Below are positions 9,254 to 17,988 of a DNA stretch of 64,000 nt, piece by piece; the first letter of the stretch is position 1; each line of letters begins with the position of its first letter. The stretch is from Bradyrhizobium barranii subsp. barranii (lineage in GTDB: Bacteria > Pseudomonadota > Alphaproteobacteria > Rhizobiales > Xanthobacteraceae). Made by a program: the position numbers and the translations under genes. Below the pieces are notes generated by a model, which was not told the DNA's origin, did no database searches, and saw only the letters and a program-made list of their open reading frames with translations. The DNA is taken from positions 62,001-126,000 of the forward strand of contig NZ_CP086137.1 in assembly GCF_017565645.3 (NCBI RefSeq). Direction: 5' to 3'.

Positions 9254-10077
9254 TCGACCGCGATCATGATCTTTCTATCGTGCGCCAGGCGAAGGTCCTG
9301 AAGCTGGCTCGCAGCACGGTCTACTATGAACCTCGGCCAGTTTCGGCCGAGGACCTTGCCTTGATGCGTCGGCTCGATGAGCTGCATCTCGATTATCCCT
9401 TCGCGGGAGCGCGTATGCTGCGATCGTTGCTGCGGCGGGAGGGCGTATACGCCGGTCGCCGCCACATCGCGACGCTGATGAAGCGCATGGGGATCGAGGC
9501 GGTCTATCGTCGCCCGAACACGAGCAAGCCGGCTCCGGGTCACAAGATCTACCCGTACCTGTTGCGCGGATTGAAGATCGAGCGGCCCGACCATGCGTGG
9601 GCAATGGACATCACCTACATTCCGATGCGGCGTGGCTTCGTCTATCTCGCGGCGGTCGTCGATGTGTTCAGCCGACGGGTCCTGGCCCATCGCGTCTCGA
9701 TCACAATGGAGGCGGCCTTCTGCGTCGAAGCGGTCCAGGAGGCGTTGGCGAAGCACGGCAGGCCCGAGATTTTCAACACGGATCAGGGCAGCCAGTTCAC
9801 CAGCCTCGAGTTCACCGATGTGCTGCTGGACGCGAAGATCGCCATCAGCATGGACGGCAAGGGCGCCTGGCGCGACAACGTGTTTGTCGAGCGGCTCTGG
9901 CGCACGGTCAAATACGAAGAAGTTTATCTCCGCGCCTACGACAGCGTGTCCGAGGCGCGAGCGTCAATTGCCAAGTATCTGGCCTTCTACAATCAGGGAC
10001 GCCCTCACTCGAGCCTTGACGGGCGCACGCCCGACGAGGCTTACTTCGGCACGCAAGCTATGGTGATGGCCGCATGA
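9250..10077 (+). CDS. IS3 OrfB transposase catalytic subunit, copy A
   Basis: 275-residue rve-type catalytic half. It shows the HTH_21 region (LDYPFAGARMLRSLLRREGV) and the DDE triad in [19 protein letters not shown] and VERLWRTVKYEEV. ATG 9250 overlaps the orfA stop as ATGA, the usual IS3 coupling or frameshift site. The sequence is intact and equal to copies B and C except for single-base differences. With orfA broken it is probably not productive alone. Confidence 0.9.
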   Translation: MIDRDHDLSIVRQAKVLKLARSTVYYEPRPVSAEDLALMRRLDELHLDYPFAGARMLRSLLRREGVYAGRRHIATLMKRMGIEAVYRRPNTSKPAPGHKIYPYLLRGLKIERPDHAWAMDITYIPMRRGFVYLAAVVDVFSRRVLAHRVSITMEAAFCVEAVQEALAKHGRPEIFNTDQGSQFTSLEFTDVLLDAKIAISMDGKGAWRDNVFVERLWRTVKYEEVYLRAYDSVSEARASIAKYLAFYNQGRPHSSLDGRTPDEAYFGTQAMVMAA

Positions 10078-10086
10078 CCGTCGCCG

Positions 10087-10143
10087 ACGGTTTTGTCGTC
10101 GCTCTGGTCGGGCTACGCCCTCCCGACGCAACGACAAAACCGT
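10087..10143. terminator. Conserved long hairpin at IS3 right end (copy A)
   Basis: ACGGTTTTGTCGT pairs with ACGACAAAACCGT around an inner GTCGGG/CCCGAC stem. The structure follows orfB by 10 bp and is present in all three copies. It could stop transcription leaving the element or act as a transposition-related cruciform. Confidence 0.5.
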
Positions 10144-10223
10144 AAAGCCCCGCGTTCAGCATAACCCGGCAGGAATCCACTTAAATCCAGCGGGGCGCTG
10201 TCCAAACAACCGGGGCCAGCTCT

Positions 10224-10639
10224 AAAGCGAGGTCTGTCGTCGGTTGATGACGATCCCTGGTGTCGGCCCCGTCACGTCGCTGGCCTTTATCAGCACGATC
10301 GACGTTCCCGCCCGCTTCAAGAGTTCGAAAGCCGTCGGGCCGTCCCTTGGATTGACGCCAGTTCTCAACCAGTCCGGCGAAAGCCACCGCATCGGCCGGA
10401 TTTCGCTGTGCGGTGATGAAGCCATGCGAGCGCTACTCTATGAGGCCGCACAGGTCATGCTGACGCGGGTGCAGAAATGGTCCTGGCTCAAGGCGTGGGC
10501 CATGCAGATCGCCAAACGACGCGGGCAGCAGAAGGCGATCGTCGCTTTGGCGCGGCGGCTCGCCGTCATCATGCACCGCATGTGGAGCGACGGAACGGAA
10601 TTCCGCTGGACACGGGAGGCCACGCCCGCGGCACAATAG
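10224..10639 (+). pseudogene. IS110-family transposase, 3' portion (copy 2)
   Basis: Begins directly at the IS3 end with the codons for SEVCRRLMTIPGVGPVTSLA and continues through the Transposase_20 region (GLTPVLNQSGESHRIGRISL, GDEAMRALLYEAAQ) to a stop at 10637-10639. The first 73 bp repeat 4908-4980 exactly, so this comes from a different IS110 copy than the 5' portion at 4.3 kb. It lacks the RuvC-like N-terminal half and cannot be active. Confidence 0.85.
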
Positions 10640-11069
10640 TGCGACGCGCGGTCCACGCACCCGTTGTTTAGCGGGAGGAGGTCCCTCGCGGGACGATGGA
10701 CGAGATGAGTTCGCTTTGGGCTCTTGTACGGTCGCGTCCTTGCGATCAGCACGCGAGTCAGATTGTTCCGTCTCGTTCTACTGATCCCATGCTGGGAGAG
10801 CCATACGGCTGATCCCGAAGAGAAGCACGGCCCCGCGAGCGGTACCGAACCCAAGGAGGCGCCCAATCAAGCCCTTGACTAAATCCGGCCGAATAGAGAA
10901 GAGCCCTTATTCCATGCCGAAACACAGCCATAGGCATCAACCCTTGTTTCGATGGTCGCTTGCTGTCGGACATCTTTAATGCTGCCGACCCGTGCCGTTG
11001 TGCCAGACGCCACCGGACGCGCAGATTGGGCTGCCCACGGAGGAGCCACTTCGTCCCTGACGACACCGG
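10640..11069. other. Non-coding stretch, probably IS110 3' end and flank
   Basis: No supported gene. IS110 elements carry a non-coding 3' tail (in this family the bridge-RNA or end region), and the first part of this stretch is likely that. The boundary with older DNA before 11070 cannot be placed. Confidence 0.3.
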
Positions 11070-11435
11070 CTAGTGCAGTTTGGGCGCAGCTGCGAAGAGT
11101 AGGAGTACGGCAAGCTCGATCTGGGCGTCGAAATCGCCATCGAGGGCCGCGAGTTCAAGATAGGGGATGGCGTCCCACGGGCTCATGGTCAGAAGCAGGT
11201 ATTCCCCGATGGCCCGATTGGCGACATGCTCCCCGGCGGCAGCTCTAGCTATAAGATCGGCACCGAGGGACCGAATGCGCGGATCGAAAGCGACGGCTGT
11301 CTGCCGGTGTACCCCTAGGGGATCGGAACTGAGATAAGTGACCTCGAAGAGTTCGGGACGGTTAGGGTCGGATCTGACGAAAACCGGACTGTGCTCGTCT
11401 ATACGGCACATCCGGCAGGCCTTCGACCAGCACAT
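11070..11435 (-). CDS. Hypothetical protein, small
   Basis: 121-residue frame. After a doubtful first 10 residues it reads like a protein: RSDPNRPELFEVTYLSSDPL then IRSLGADLIARAAAGEHVAN and a helical, Leu/Ala-rich tail (WDAIPYLELAALDGDFDAQI). No motif or membrane segment is recognised. It lies downstream of fic on the same strand, with about 110 bp between. The true start may be an internal codon. It could be a cargo gene of the same island or a truncated larger protein. Confidence 0.4.
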   Translation of the reverse strand: MCWSKACRMCRIDEHSPVFVRSDPNRPELFEVTYLSSDPLGVHRQTAVAFDPRIRSLGADLIARAAAGEHVANRAIGEYLLLTMSPWDAIPYLELAALDGDFDAQIELAVLLLFAAAPKLH

Positions 11436-11543
11436 CGAGAATTTTTTCTGGTTTCCGGAGGATGCATGGTGATGATCGATACTTGGAGTGGAATCGTATG
11501 TACGATTCTACGATGATCGTGTCTGGCGTTGCCCGCCGAAAAC

Positions 11544-12713
11544 TCAGGCGGCCGGCTGGTACAATCTCGGAAACCATCGATCGACAACGGCCGAGGGAAA
11601 GCCCAGCTTCACGGGCGAGCGCGTCGTGGGTGAAACGAGGTAGCCCTTTTCAATAAGGGCGTTGAGGACCGTTCGCGCTTGGCGTTCTTCGTATCCCGTA
11701 AGGGTAGGCGCATTACCCCGCGTGTACTCTCCGGCCATGACCGCTTCGCGCAGTAAAGGCCAAGAGCCCTTTGGAAGCCGCTTTGCACGCGTTTCCTCCT
11801 CGGTCCAGATCTCCATCCGCCTGAGCAGTTCTTCCGGTTCCAAAAGCCCCGTCATGAAGTCGACCTGGTCAACGCAGGTGGTAAGGAAGAATTGGCAGAA
11901 CCCGACAAGCCCCGACATCGTGAGATTACCGCGGCCATCAAGGTCACCGCGCCGCGGTTCGTCTGCCGCCTGTAGGTTTGCTTTATAATCGGCGACTCGC
12001 CGCGCGAGTCCCCGCGAGACGGCCCAAAGCTCAGAGCCGACTTCTAACTCGCGCAAGAGTGCATGTGAGAACAGGCGTGTCACGCGGCCATTACCGTCCA
12101 GAAACGGGTGAATCCAGGCCAGGCGATGGTGTGATGCCGCAACGCCGATAATTTTGCGTAGCTTTGAAAGGTGAGGGGACGAATATCCTTCGGCAAAACG
12201 CTTCAGGAATGCGGGGAGATCGGCTGGATCGGGAGGGATGTGACGCCCCACTCTCACCTGGTCTTGGCGAAGTTCGCCGGGTACGATCTTGATCTTCTTC
12301 TTGGTCGTGGGATGGTCAACGACCAGCAGCTCTTCGGGCAGGCGTTCGCAGAAGTTTTTGTGCGTCCAGACAATAAAATCGACGGACAGCGCGGGCGAGG
12401 GGGCTTCGCCGCGATCGATAATCTGCTGAACTTCAATGTGAGCGCGCGCCTCTAATTGCAGATTCCGGCGCTCCGGCTCCTTGGCCAGGTCGTTGTTCAG
12501 TGCTCGATCAATGTCGATGGGCAGTGTGTTGTGGCCCTCGATGAGGTTGGAGTAGTAACAGTTCATCGAACGCACCAGATCGCCTACCGAGGCCCTCATG
12601 ACCGGGTGGAGGCGGCCGGCCAGCGTGTTGGCCCTTGCAACCAAATCAGTTGCGAGATCTTCGAGTTCCTGCCGATCCTCGGGCAGGAGAGGCTCCATTG
12701 CTGATACATCCAT
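11544..12713 (-). CDS. fic: Fic-domain protein (AMPylator-type toxin/regulator)
   Basis: 389 residues. The Fic catalytic loop HPFLDGNGR is at residues 202-210. The inhibitory helix motif S-x-x-x-E-G (SNLIEG, residues 55-60) is N-terminal to it, as in class II self-inhibited Fic proteins. A C-terminal winged-helix-like segment (LTGYEERQARTVLNALIEKG) follows. Fic enzymes usually transfer AMP from ATP to a hydroxyl side chain of a target protein; the target cannot be read here. The start ATG 12713 follows a GGAAG ribosome site. The gene is divergent from the helix-turn-helix gene at 12891, and the shared 177-bp AT-rich intergenic region holds two palindromic operators, suggesting common control. 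All catalytic residues are present, so it is probably functional. Confidence 0.88.
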   Translation of the reverse strand: MDVSAMEPLLPEDRQELEDLATDLVARANTLAGRLHPVMRASVGDLVRSMNCYYSNLIEGHNTLPIDIDRALNNDLAKEPERRNLQLEARAHIEVQQIIDRGEAPSPALSVDFIVWTHKNFCERLPEELLVVDHPTTKKKIKIVPGELRQDQVRVGRHIPPDPADLPAFLKRFAEGYSSPHLSKLRKIIGVAASHHRLAWIHPFLDGNGRVTRLFSHALLRELEVGSELWAVSRGLARRVADYKANLQAADEPRRGDLDGRGNLTMSGLVGFCQFFLTTCVDQVDFMTGLLEPEELLRRMEIWTEEETRAKRLPKGSWPLLREAVMAGEYTRGNAPTLTGYEERQARTVLNALIEKGYLVSPTTRSPVKLGFPSAVVDRWFPRLYQPAA

Positions 12714-12838
12714 TTTGCCGCTTCCTTTGCCGCCAGAATATATAGCAATATCAATCGATATATAAAGATTAGTGCTGCCCGTTTTGCCGGTTTTATTGCC
12801 GCTTCAAAAGGCAAATAAATGAATGGATCTCTTTACTA

Positions 12839-12855
12839 TAGGGCCAATGGTCCTA
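12839..12855. promoter_or_regulatory. Palindromic operator 1 (fic / HTH intergenic)
   Basis: TAGGGCCAATGGTCCTA is a 17-bp near-perfect palindrome. It shares the TAGGnCCAAnGGnCCTA pattern with operator 2, centred 25 bp downstream, close to two and a half helical turns away. A likely binding site for the adjacent helix-turn-helix protein. Confidence 0.6.
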
Positions 12856-12863
12856 TATATAAC

Positions 12864-12880
12864 TAGGTCCAACGGACCTA
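12864..12880. promoter_or_regulatory. Palindromic operator 2, 10 bp before HTH start codon
   Basis: TAGGTCCAACGGACCTA; arms extend to CTAGGTCC/GGACCTAG (8 bp perfect). It ends 10 bp before ATG 12891, covering the ribosome-binding region, so repression of its own gene is the simplest reading. Confidence 0.6.
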
Positions 12881-12890
12881 GGAAAGCCTT

Positions 12891-13574
12891 ATGACTCTCG
12901 TCAGAACACCGGAAGCTTTGAAGGACGCGCGCGCTTCGCTTGGATTAAGCGCAGACGCCTTGGCCAAAATCGTGCGGGTTGAAGATGGGCGCACGGTCCG
13001 CCGATGGGAAGCCGGCGAACGCGAAATCCCCGGGCCTGTTATCGTTATTCTGGAAGCGGCCATCGGCTATCTCGACAGCATCAAGCTGATCGACACGCAG
13101 CTGGCCATGTTGCGCTCGGGCAAAATGACCAGCGGCGAAACAACGAGTGCTGGCAGGATCGATCAGACCGACGCCGACATTGAACGTCTCACGGTCTCTC
13201 GAAAGAGCCTTGTAGAGGCCCTGGAGATACTGACCCGGCAGCCGGCCAATGATGGCTCAGACCGGGTTCATTGGTACACTTTGCAGCGGGCAACACCGCT
13301 ATTTGACCCGGCACAAAAGGACGAATGGTCGATCCCCGGAGAACTGAGCCCTGAAGCTGCCTTGGCCTATTTTGCCAAGCATGAGGGGTTCGACGAAGGG
13401 CTCGAAGTCGCCAACGACGAAGGCCCTCTTAAGGAGTTCGTTCTTGAAAAGCGCGAAGTGCTACGCCGTCAAGTTGGCGCCTCGCAGCGCCTCAGCGCGG
13501 GCCGCGTGATCCAGACCTATGCGGTGCGCCGACATCTCAGGAGCTATGCGGGAAACTGGGTGATGACGGAATGA
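12891..13574 (+). pseudogene. Helix-turn-helix regulator, last residues replaced by IS256 insertion
   Basis: The N-terminal 45 residues form an XRE-like DNA-binding fold (LSADALAKIVRVEDGRTVRR then WEAGEREIPGP). The middle is helical and the remainder is unknown. IS256 copy 1 entered after 13540. Joining the two sides across the 9-bp repeat ACATCTCAG restores a natural end RRHLRHSNP and a stop at 14950, so the native protein had about 219 residues. The present frame reads through the IS end and stops with SYAGNWVMTE instead. Only about four terminal residues differ, so DNA binding may survive. It probably controls itself and the divergent fic gene through the two palindromes upstream. Confidence 0.65.
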
Positions 13575-14935
13575 GATAGGCGGCGTATCGAGGCGGGTGT
13601 CGAGCCTGCCAGAACCTCAAGGAGAGCGATACGCCATGAACGAGCATAGCAACATTGTCCCACTGCGTCAGCCCGATGAGATCGACGATCCACTGACGAA
13701 TATTTTGCGATCTGGAGCTCGGCAGCTGCTTGCGCAGGCTGTCGAGATGGAAGCCGAGGCGTTTCTCGCCGCGATGAAGGGCTTGAAGCTTCCCGATGGC
13801 CGCGACCGCCTCGTGCGACACGGCCATGGTCCAGTGCGGACGATCCAGACGGGGATCGGCGCCGTCGAAGTCGCCCGGGTAAAGATTCGCGATCGCGCGG
13901 TGACCCGCGATGGCGAGCGGATCCGCTTCACCTCGGCGATCCTGCCGTTGTGGGCACGGCGCACGAAGAGCTTGGATGCACTTTTGCCGGTTCTGTACCT
14001 GCGAGGCATCTCGACGGGCGACTTCCAGGAGGCGCTGGCGGCGCTCTTGGGCAAGGATGCGCCGAATCTTTCTCCGGCGGTGGTTTCCAGACTGACGACG
14101 GAGTGGCAGCTCGAGTACGAGCGTTGGCAGAAGCGCGATCTGTCGGCGCGCCGGTACGTATACGTGTGGGCGGACGGCGTCTTCCTGCAGGCTCGCATGG
14201 AAGACCACAGCGAATGCATGCTGGTGCTGATCGGCGCGACGCCGGAAGGCAAGAAGGAACTCATCGGCTTCCAGGTCGGCGTGCGCGAGAGCACGCAGAG
14301 CTGGCACGAACTGCTCGTCGAGGCGAAAACCCGTGGGCTGAAGATCGCCCCGGAAATCGCCGTCGGTGACGGCGCGCTCGGCTTCTGGAAGGCGCTCGAC
14401 GAGGTCTTTCCCGCCACGCGACATCAGCGGTGCTGGGTGCACAAAACCGCGAATATCTTGAACAAAGTCGCAGTGTCGGTACAGGCCAGCATGAAGAAGG
14501 ATCTGCGCGAGGTCTATTTGGCGTCCAACCGAGCTTCGGCCGAAGTGGCGATCGATGTCTTTGCCGAGAAATACGGAGCGAAGTACGACAAGGCGGTCGA
14601 GTGCCTGACGAAAGATCGCGACGCAATGCTTGCGTTCTACGAATTCCCCGCCGAGCATTGGGACCACTTGCGGACGACGAATCCCATCGAAAGCGTGTTC
14701 GCGACGGTCCGGCACAGAACGGTGCGCACGAAAGGTTCGTTATCGTCAACGACTGCCAAGTTGATGGTGTTCAAGCTGCTCTGCGCCGCATCAAAGACCT
14801 GGCGGCGGCTGAAAGGCACAAATCAGTTGCCGAAGGTCATCGCAGGTGTCAGATTCGAAAACGGCATCGAGGTCATCCAAGTGCCGGAAAACCACGCCGC
14901 CTGATCGCCTCGTCACCCAAAATCCCGCATAGCTC
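13541..14935 (+). mobile_element. IS256-family element, copy 1, with 9-bp target repeat
   Basis: Ends GAGCTATGCGGGA (13541) and TCCCGCATAGCTC (to 14935) are a perfect 13-bp inverted repeat. Direct repeats ACATCTCAG flank it at 13532-13540 and 14936-14944. It sits in the 3' end of the helix-turn-helix gene. Confidence 0.92.
13636..14904 (+). CDS. IS256-family (Mutator) transposase, copy 1
   Basis: 422 residues from ATG 13636 (MNEHSNIVPLRQPDE) behind an AAGGAGAG ribosome site. DDE triad: Asp in YVWADGVFLQ, Asp in AVGDGALGFWKAL and Glu in TTNPIESVFATV. Full length and without frameshift, so this copy looks active. It is clearly homologous to copies 2 (16.4 kb) and 3 (62.4 kb) but not identical to them, so they are different elements of the same family. 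Confidence 0.92.
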   Translation: MNEHSNIVPLRQPDEIDDPLTNILRSGARQLLAQAVEMEAEAFLAAMKGLKLPDGRDRLVRHGHGPVRTIQTGIGAVEVARVKIRDRAVTRDGERIRFTSAILPLWARRTKSLDALLPVLYLRGISTGDFQEALAALLGKDAPNLSPAVVSRLTTEWQLEYERWQKRDLSARRYVYVWADGVFLQARMEDHSECMLVLIGATPEGKKELIGFQVGVRESTQSWHELLVEAKTRGLKIAPEIAVGDGALGFWKALDEVFPATRHQRCWVHKTANILNKVAVSVQASMKKDLREVYLASNRASAEVAIDVFAEKYGAKYDKAVECLTKDRDAMLAFYEFPAEHWDHLRTTNPIESVFATVRHRTVRTKGSLSSTTAKLMVFKLLCAASKTWRRLKGTNQLPKVIAGVRFENGIEVIQVPENHAA

Positions 14936-15367
14936 ACATCTCAGGCATTCCAATCCATGAAGGCGTAGCAGATGACGAACCTAAAGCGTTCGGAGATGCG
15001 CTTAATCGACAGCGCCTTGGGCATGGGCAGCGGCTACGTCCTCAATTTCTCCGATCGCACTTTTGCTGAATTCTTCGACGACGAGTTCAGGATCGACGTC
15101 GACCAGCAGCGTTACAAGACGCGGGGGACGTCCAAAGCCAATCGGTTGCGCTCGTTCATAGATCAAGAGGACGAGCACCTGGTTGCCCGCGTCCTCCGTC
15201 GCCTATGGAAAGAGCGCGAGGAGATTCCGATCTTTCGAGACGCCGATGACCACGGGTCTCTGAAGATCAAACTGTTCGAGCTCATCGCCACTATCGAGGG
15301 TGGCGCGGCCGTTCCGAGGACGGATGTTATCGAAAGGTTTACCCGCGACGAAACTCTTGAGGAGCTA

Positions 15368-16192
15368 GGGTCCAGACTCAATTGAGCCAATATGCGACGA
15401 GAGCGGCGAGATGAACAGCGGCCAAAAAATTACGGGCGAGCTTGTCATATCGCGTGGCGATGCGCCGGAAGTCCTTGAGCCTGCAAAAGCAGCGTTCGAT
15501 GACATTTCGTCCTTTGTAGGCGCGTTTGTTGAAGCGATGGATGACGACACGGTTAGATTTATTGGGGATTACGGGCTTGGCGCCACGACGAATGATTGCG
15601 CCGCGAAGCTTGTCGCCATCATACCCTTTGTCGGCGAGGAGCACGCTCATGGGTGGCGCGAGCGCCAGGACATCGGGAGCCGCAGCGATATCGGCATCCT
15701 GGCCTGGAGTCAGATGCAGGACGACCGGCCGATCGCTCAGCGCATGGATTTTTGTCGTGCGGCCTCCGCGCGAGCGGCCGATTGCTTGATTGTGCTCCCC
15801 CCTTTTCCGCCGGAGGCACACCGGTGAGCTTTAATCGAGGTCGAGTCGAGCGACAGTACGACGCCGTCTTCGCCAGGCTTGGCCAGCGCTTCGAAGATTG
15901 CGCACCATCGTCCTCGCTTGGCCCAGCGATTGAAGCGATTGTAGATCGTCGTGTAAGGGCCGTATTCACGTGGACAATCACGCCATCGTGCACCCGATTG
16001 CAGCATGTGAATGATGCCGCTGACGATGCGTCGGTCGTCGTCCCGATCCGGCCCCGTCAGTCCCCTCGGCAGATGCGGTTCGATACGCGCCCATTGCCTG
16101 TCGTTCAGCCAAAACAAACCAGCGCGCATTCTCTCGCCCCCGAATCAACACGTAGGCAAGAGAATCACGTGGCGCTATTTAGGTACAGACCC
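15368..16192 (-). mobile_element. IS5-family element (IS427-like) in the Abi gene
   Basis: GGGTC-starting imperfect inverted ends; CTAG at 15365-15368 and 16192-16195 gives the TA target repeat typical of this subgroup. It carries two overlapping transposase frames. Confidence 0.82.
15378..16129 (-). CDS. IS5/IS427-type transposase in two overlapping frames
   Basis: The upstream frame (16129-15737) begins MRAGLFWLNDRQWARIEPHL, with the first catalytic Asp in LSLDSTSIKAHR. The downstream frame (15821-15378) holds the second Asp in LLADKGYDGDKLRG, the Glu in NVIERCFCRLKDFRRIATRY and the YWLN end. The two overlap by about 85 bp, and IS427-type elements join them by programmed frameshift. No other damage is seen, so the element may be functional. 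It is transcribed against the Abi gene it interrupts. Confidence 0.85.
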
Positions 16193-16334
16193 TAGTGTCT
16201 TCGATCGAGCGGGACATCAGCGCGAACAAGCCCGCTGCCGCTCTCGATCGCCTGCACACCTACTGCATGAAGAAGTTCGGTCATTTGCTCGACAGCCATG
16301 ATGTCGGTTGGAGCACCGACGAGCCCCTGCACAG

Positions 16335-17730
16335 CTATGGCGGAATCTGGGTGATGACGGTGTGAGGAAGGCGGCGTATCGAGGCGGGTGACGAGCCTGC
16401 CAGAACCTCTCGAGGAGAGCGATACGCCATGACCGAGACTACCAATGTTCTTGCTTTCCGTCAGCCGTCCGCGGTTGATGATCCACTGACCGATATCGTT
16501 CGTGCCGGCGCGCGGGACCTGCTTGCCAGGGCGATCGAGATCGAGGTTGGCGCGTTTCTGGCCAGCACGGCCAATCTGACGCTGCCCGACGGTCGAGCGC
16601 GCCTGGTCCGACATGGGCACGGTCCGGTGCGCGAGATTGCGACCGGCATCGGTCCGGTGGAGGTCGCTCGTCCCAAGGTCCGCGACCGCGGAGCGAGCGG
16701 GCCAGGCGACCGCCTCCGCTTCAGTTCGGCAATCCTGCCGCTATGGGCGCGGCGGACGAAGAGCCTGGATGCCTTGATCCCGGTCCTCTATTTGCGCGGC
16801 ATCTCGACCGGCGACTTCCAGGAGGCGCTCTCGGCGCTGCTCGGCAAGGATGCGCCGAACCTGTCGCCTTCGGTGATCGCCGGCCTGAAGGCCGATTGGC
16901 AGGTCGAGTACGAACGCTGGCAGAGACGCGATCTGTCGGCGCGTCGCTATGTCTACATCTGGGCCGATGGCGTGTACCTGCAGGCCCGCATGGAAGATCA
17001 CAGCGAATGCATGCTGGTGCTGATTGGCACCACGCCGGAAGGCAAGAAGGAGCTGATCGGCTTCCAGGTCGGCGTGCGCGAGAGCGCGCAGAGCTGGCGC
17101 GAACTCCTGATCGACCTGCGGCAACGCGGGTTACGGATTGCCCCGCAACTCGCCATCGGCGACGGCGCCCTCGGCTTCTGGAAGGCACTGGACGAGGCCT
17201 TTCCCGGCACGCGGCACCAACGATGCTGGTGCCATAAAGTGAGCAACGTACTCGACAAGGTCGCCAAATCCGTGCAGGGCCCCATGAAGAACGACCTGCG
17301 GAACATCTATCTGGCCCCACACCGGGCCGAAGCTGAAACCGCGATCGACGTCTTCGTCGAGAAATACCACGTCAAATACGGACGTGCGGTGGAGTGCCTG
17401 ATCAAGGATCGCCATGCGCTGCTCGCCTTCTTCGACTTCCCTGCTGAGCACTGGATCCACCTACGCAGCTCGAACCCGATCGAGAGCGTCTTCGCCACGG
17501 TGCGCCACCGAACGGTGCGGACCAAGGGATCGCTGTCGCAACAAACTGCGAAGCTGATGGTGTTCAAGCTCATCGACGCCGCATCGAAGACCTGGCGGCG
17601 ATTGAAGAGCACGAACCAGTTGCCGAAAGTCATCGCCGGTGTAAAGTTCATCGACGGAATCGAAGTCATTCCGAACACTGAAAGCCACGCCGCCTGATCA
17701 GGCCGCGTCACCCAAAATCAGCCATAGCTC
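16335..17730 (+). mobile_element. IS256-family element, copy 2, with 9-bp target repeat
   Basis: Left end begins CTATGGCGGAATC and right end closes GATTTTGGG-type (read inward GAGCTATGGCTGATTTTGGG). CCTGCACAG is repeated at 16326-16334 and 17731-17739. The left end is 2-3 bases shorter than the right, as if the terminal AG overlapped the target. Confidence 0.88.
16429..17697 (+). CDS. IS256-family transposase, copy 2
   Basis: 422 residues, ATG 16429 (MTETTNVLAFRQPSAVDDPL) after a GAGGAGAG ribosome site. DDE residues lie in YIWADGVYLQ, AIGDGALGFWKAL and SSNPIESVFATV. The frame is intact. Similar in length and arrangement to copy 1 but diverged throughout, and its inverted repeat differs (GCTATGGC against GCTATGCGGG), so it arrived independently. 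Confidence 0.92.
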   Translation: MTETTNVLAFRQPSAVDDPLTDIVRAGARDLLARAIEIEVGAFLASTANLTLPDGRARLVRHGHGPVREIATGIGPVEVARPKVRDRGASGPGDRLRFSSAILPLWARRTKSLDALIPVLYLRGISTGDFQEALSALLGKDAPNLSPSVIAGLKADWQVEYERWQRRDLSARRYVYIWADGVYLQARMEDHSECMLVLIGTTPEGKKELIGFQVGVRESAQSWRELLIDLRQRGLRIAPQLAIGDGALGFWKALDEAFPGTRHQRCWCHKVSNVLDKVAKSVQGPMKNDLRNIYLAPHRAEAETAIDVFVEKYHVKYGRAVECLIKDRHALLAFFDFPAEHWIHLRSSNPIESVFATVRHRTVRTKGSLSQQTAKLMVFKLIDAASKTWRRLKSTNQLPKVIAGVKFIDGIEVIPNTESHAA

Positions 17731-17988
17731 CCTGCACAGCCGGGTGGGCAAATACGTCAAAGCCCTGGACCAAGGGCATCAGCTCACCGACATGAGTAAG
17801 CAGATCATCAAGAACGCGATCGGTGTCTTCGAGAAGTTCAACTTCGTCCGCAACAACAATTCCCTGGCCCACGACAATGTGCTGCCAAACCATCCGGAAG
17901 CCCGGTTCATTTTCGATTCTGTGACCGCGGTTTTGCGGTTTATCAAGAGTATTGAAGCGGCGCGTTTCGGGAGCTGAGCCTGGCGGCC

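Larger units (their letters stand above)
8864..10223 (+). mobile_element. IS3-family element, copy A (1360 bp, orfA frameshifted)
   Basis: Ends are AGAGCTGGCCCCG (8864) and the inverse CGGGGCCAGCTCT (to 10223), shared with copies B and C. The length is 4 bp less than in the other two copies because of a deletion inside orfA. The left flank is IS66, the right flank IS110, and no 3-4 bp target repeat is visible. Confidence 0.9.
14972..17977 (+). pseudogene. Abortive-infection family protein (Abi_C C-terminus), split by IS5 and IS256
   Basis: Three exon-like pieces (14972-15367, 16195-16334, 17740-17977) join in frame into one protein of about 257 residues once the IS5 and IS256 copies and their target repeats are removed. 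The N-terminal part (MGSGYVLNFSDRTFAEFFDD then FRIDVDQQRYKTRGTSKANR) is typical of short abortive-infection proteins. The C-terminal piece (IKNAIGVFEKFNFVRNNNSL then AHDN) is the Abi_C-type domain with an RN-x-x-x-LAH motif resembling HEPN ribonucleases. Family knowledge: such genes abort phage infection by killing or arresting the host. As it stands, translation stops 5 residues into the IS5 end. The clean duplications mean the two insertions are recent and the ancestor was presumably intact. Confidence 0.8.

Noticed and set aside
4286..10639. A single IS110 gene split by IS21 and IS3
   Set aside because: The two halves repeat the same 73 bp, so they come from different copies.
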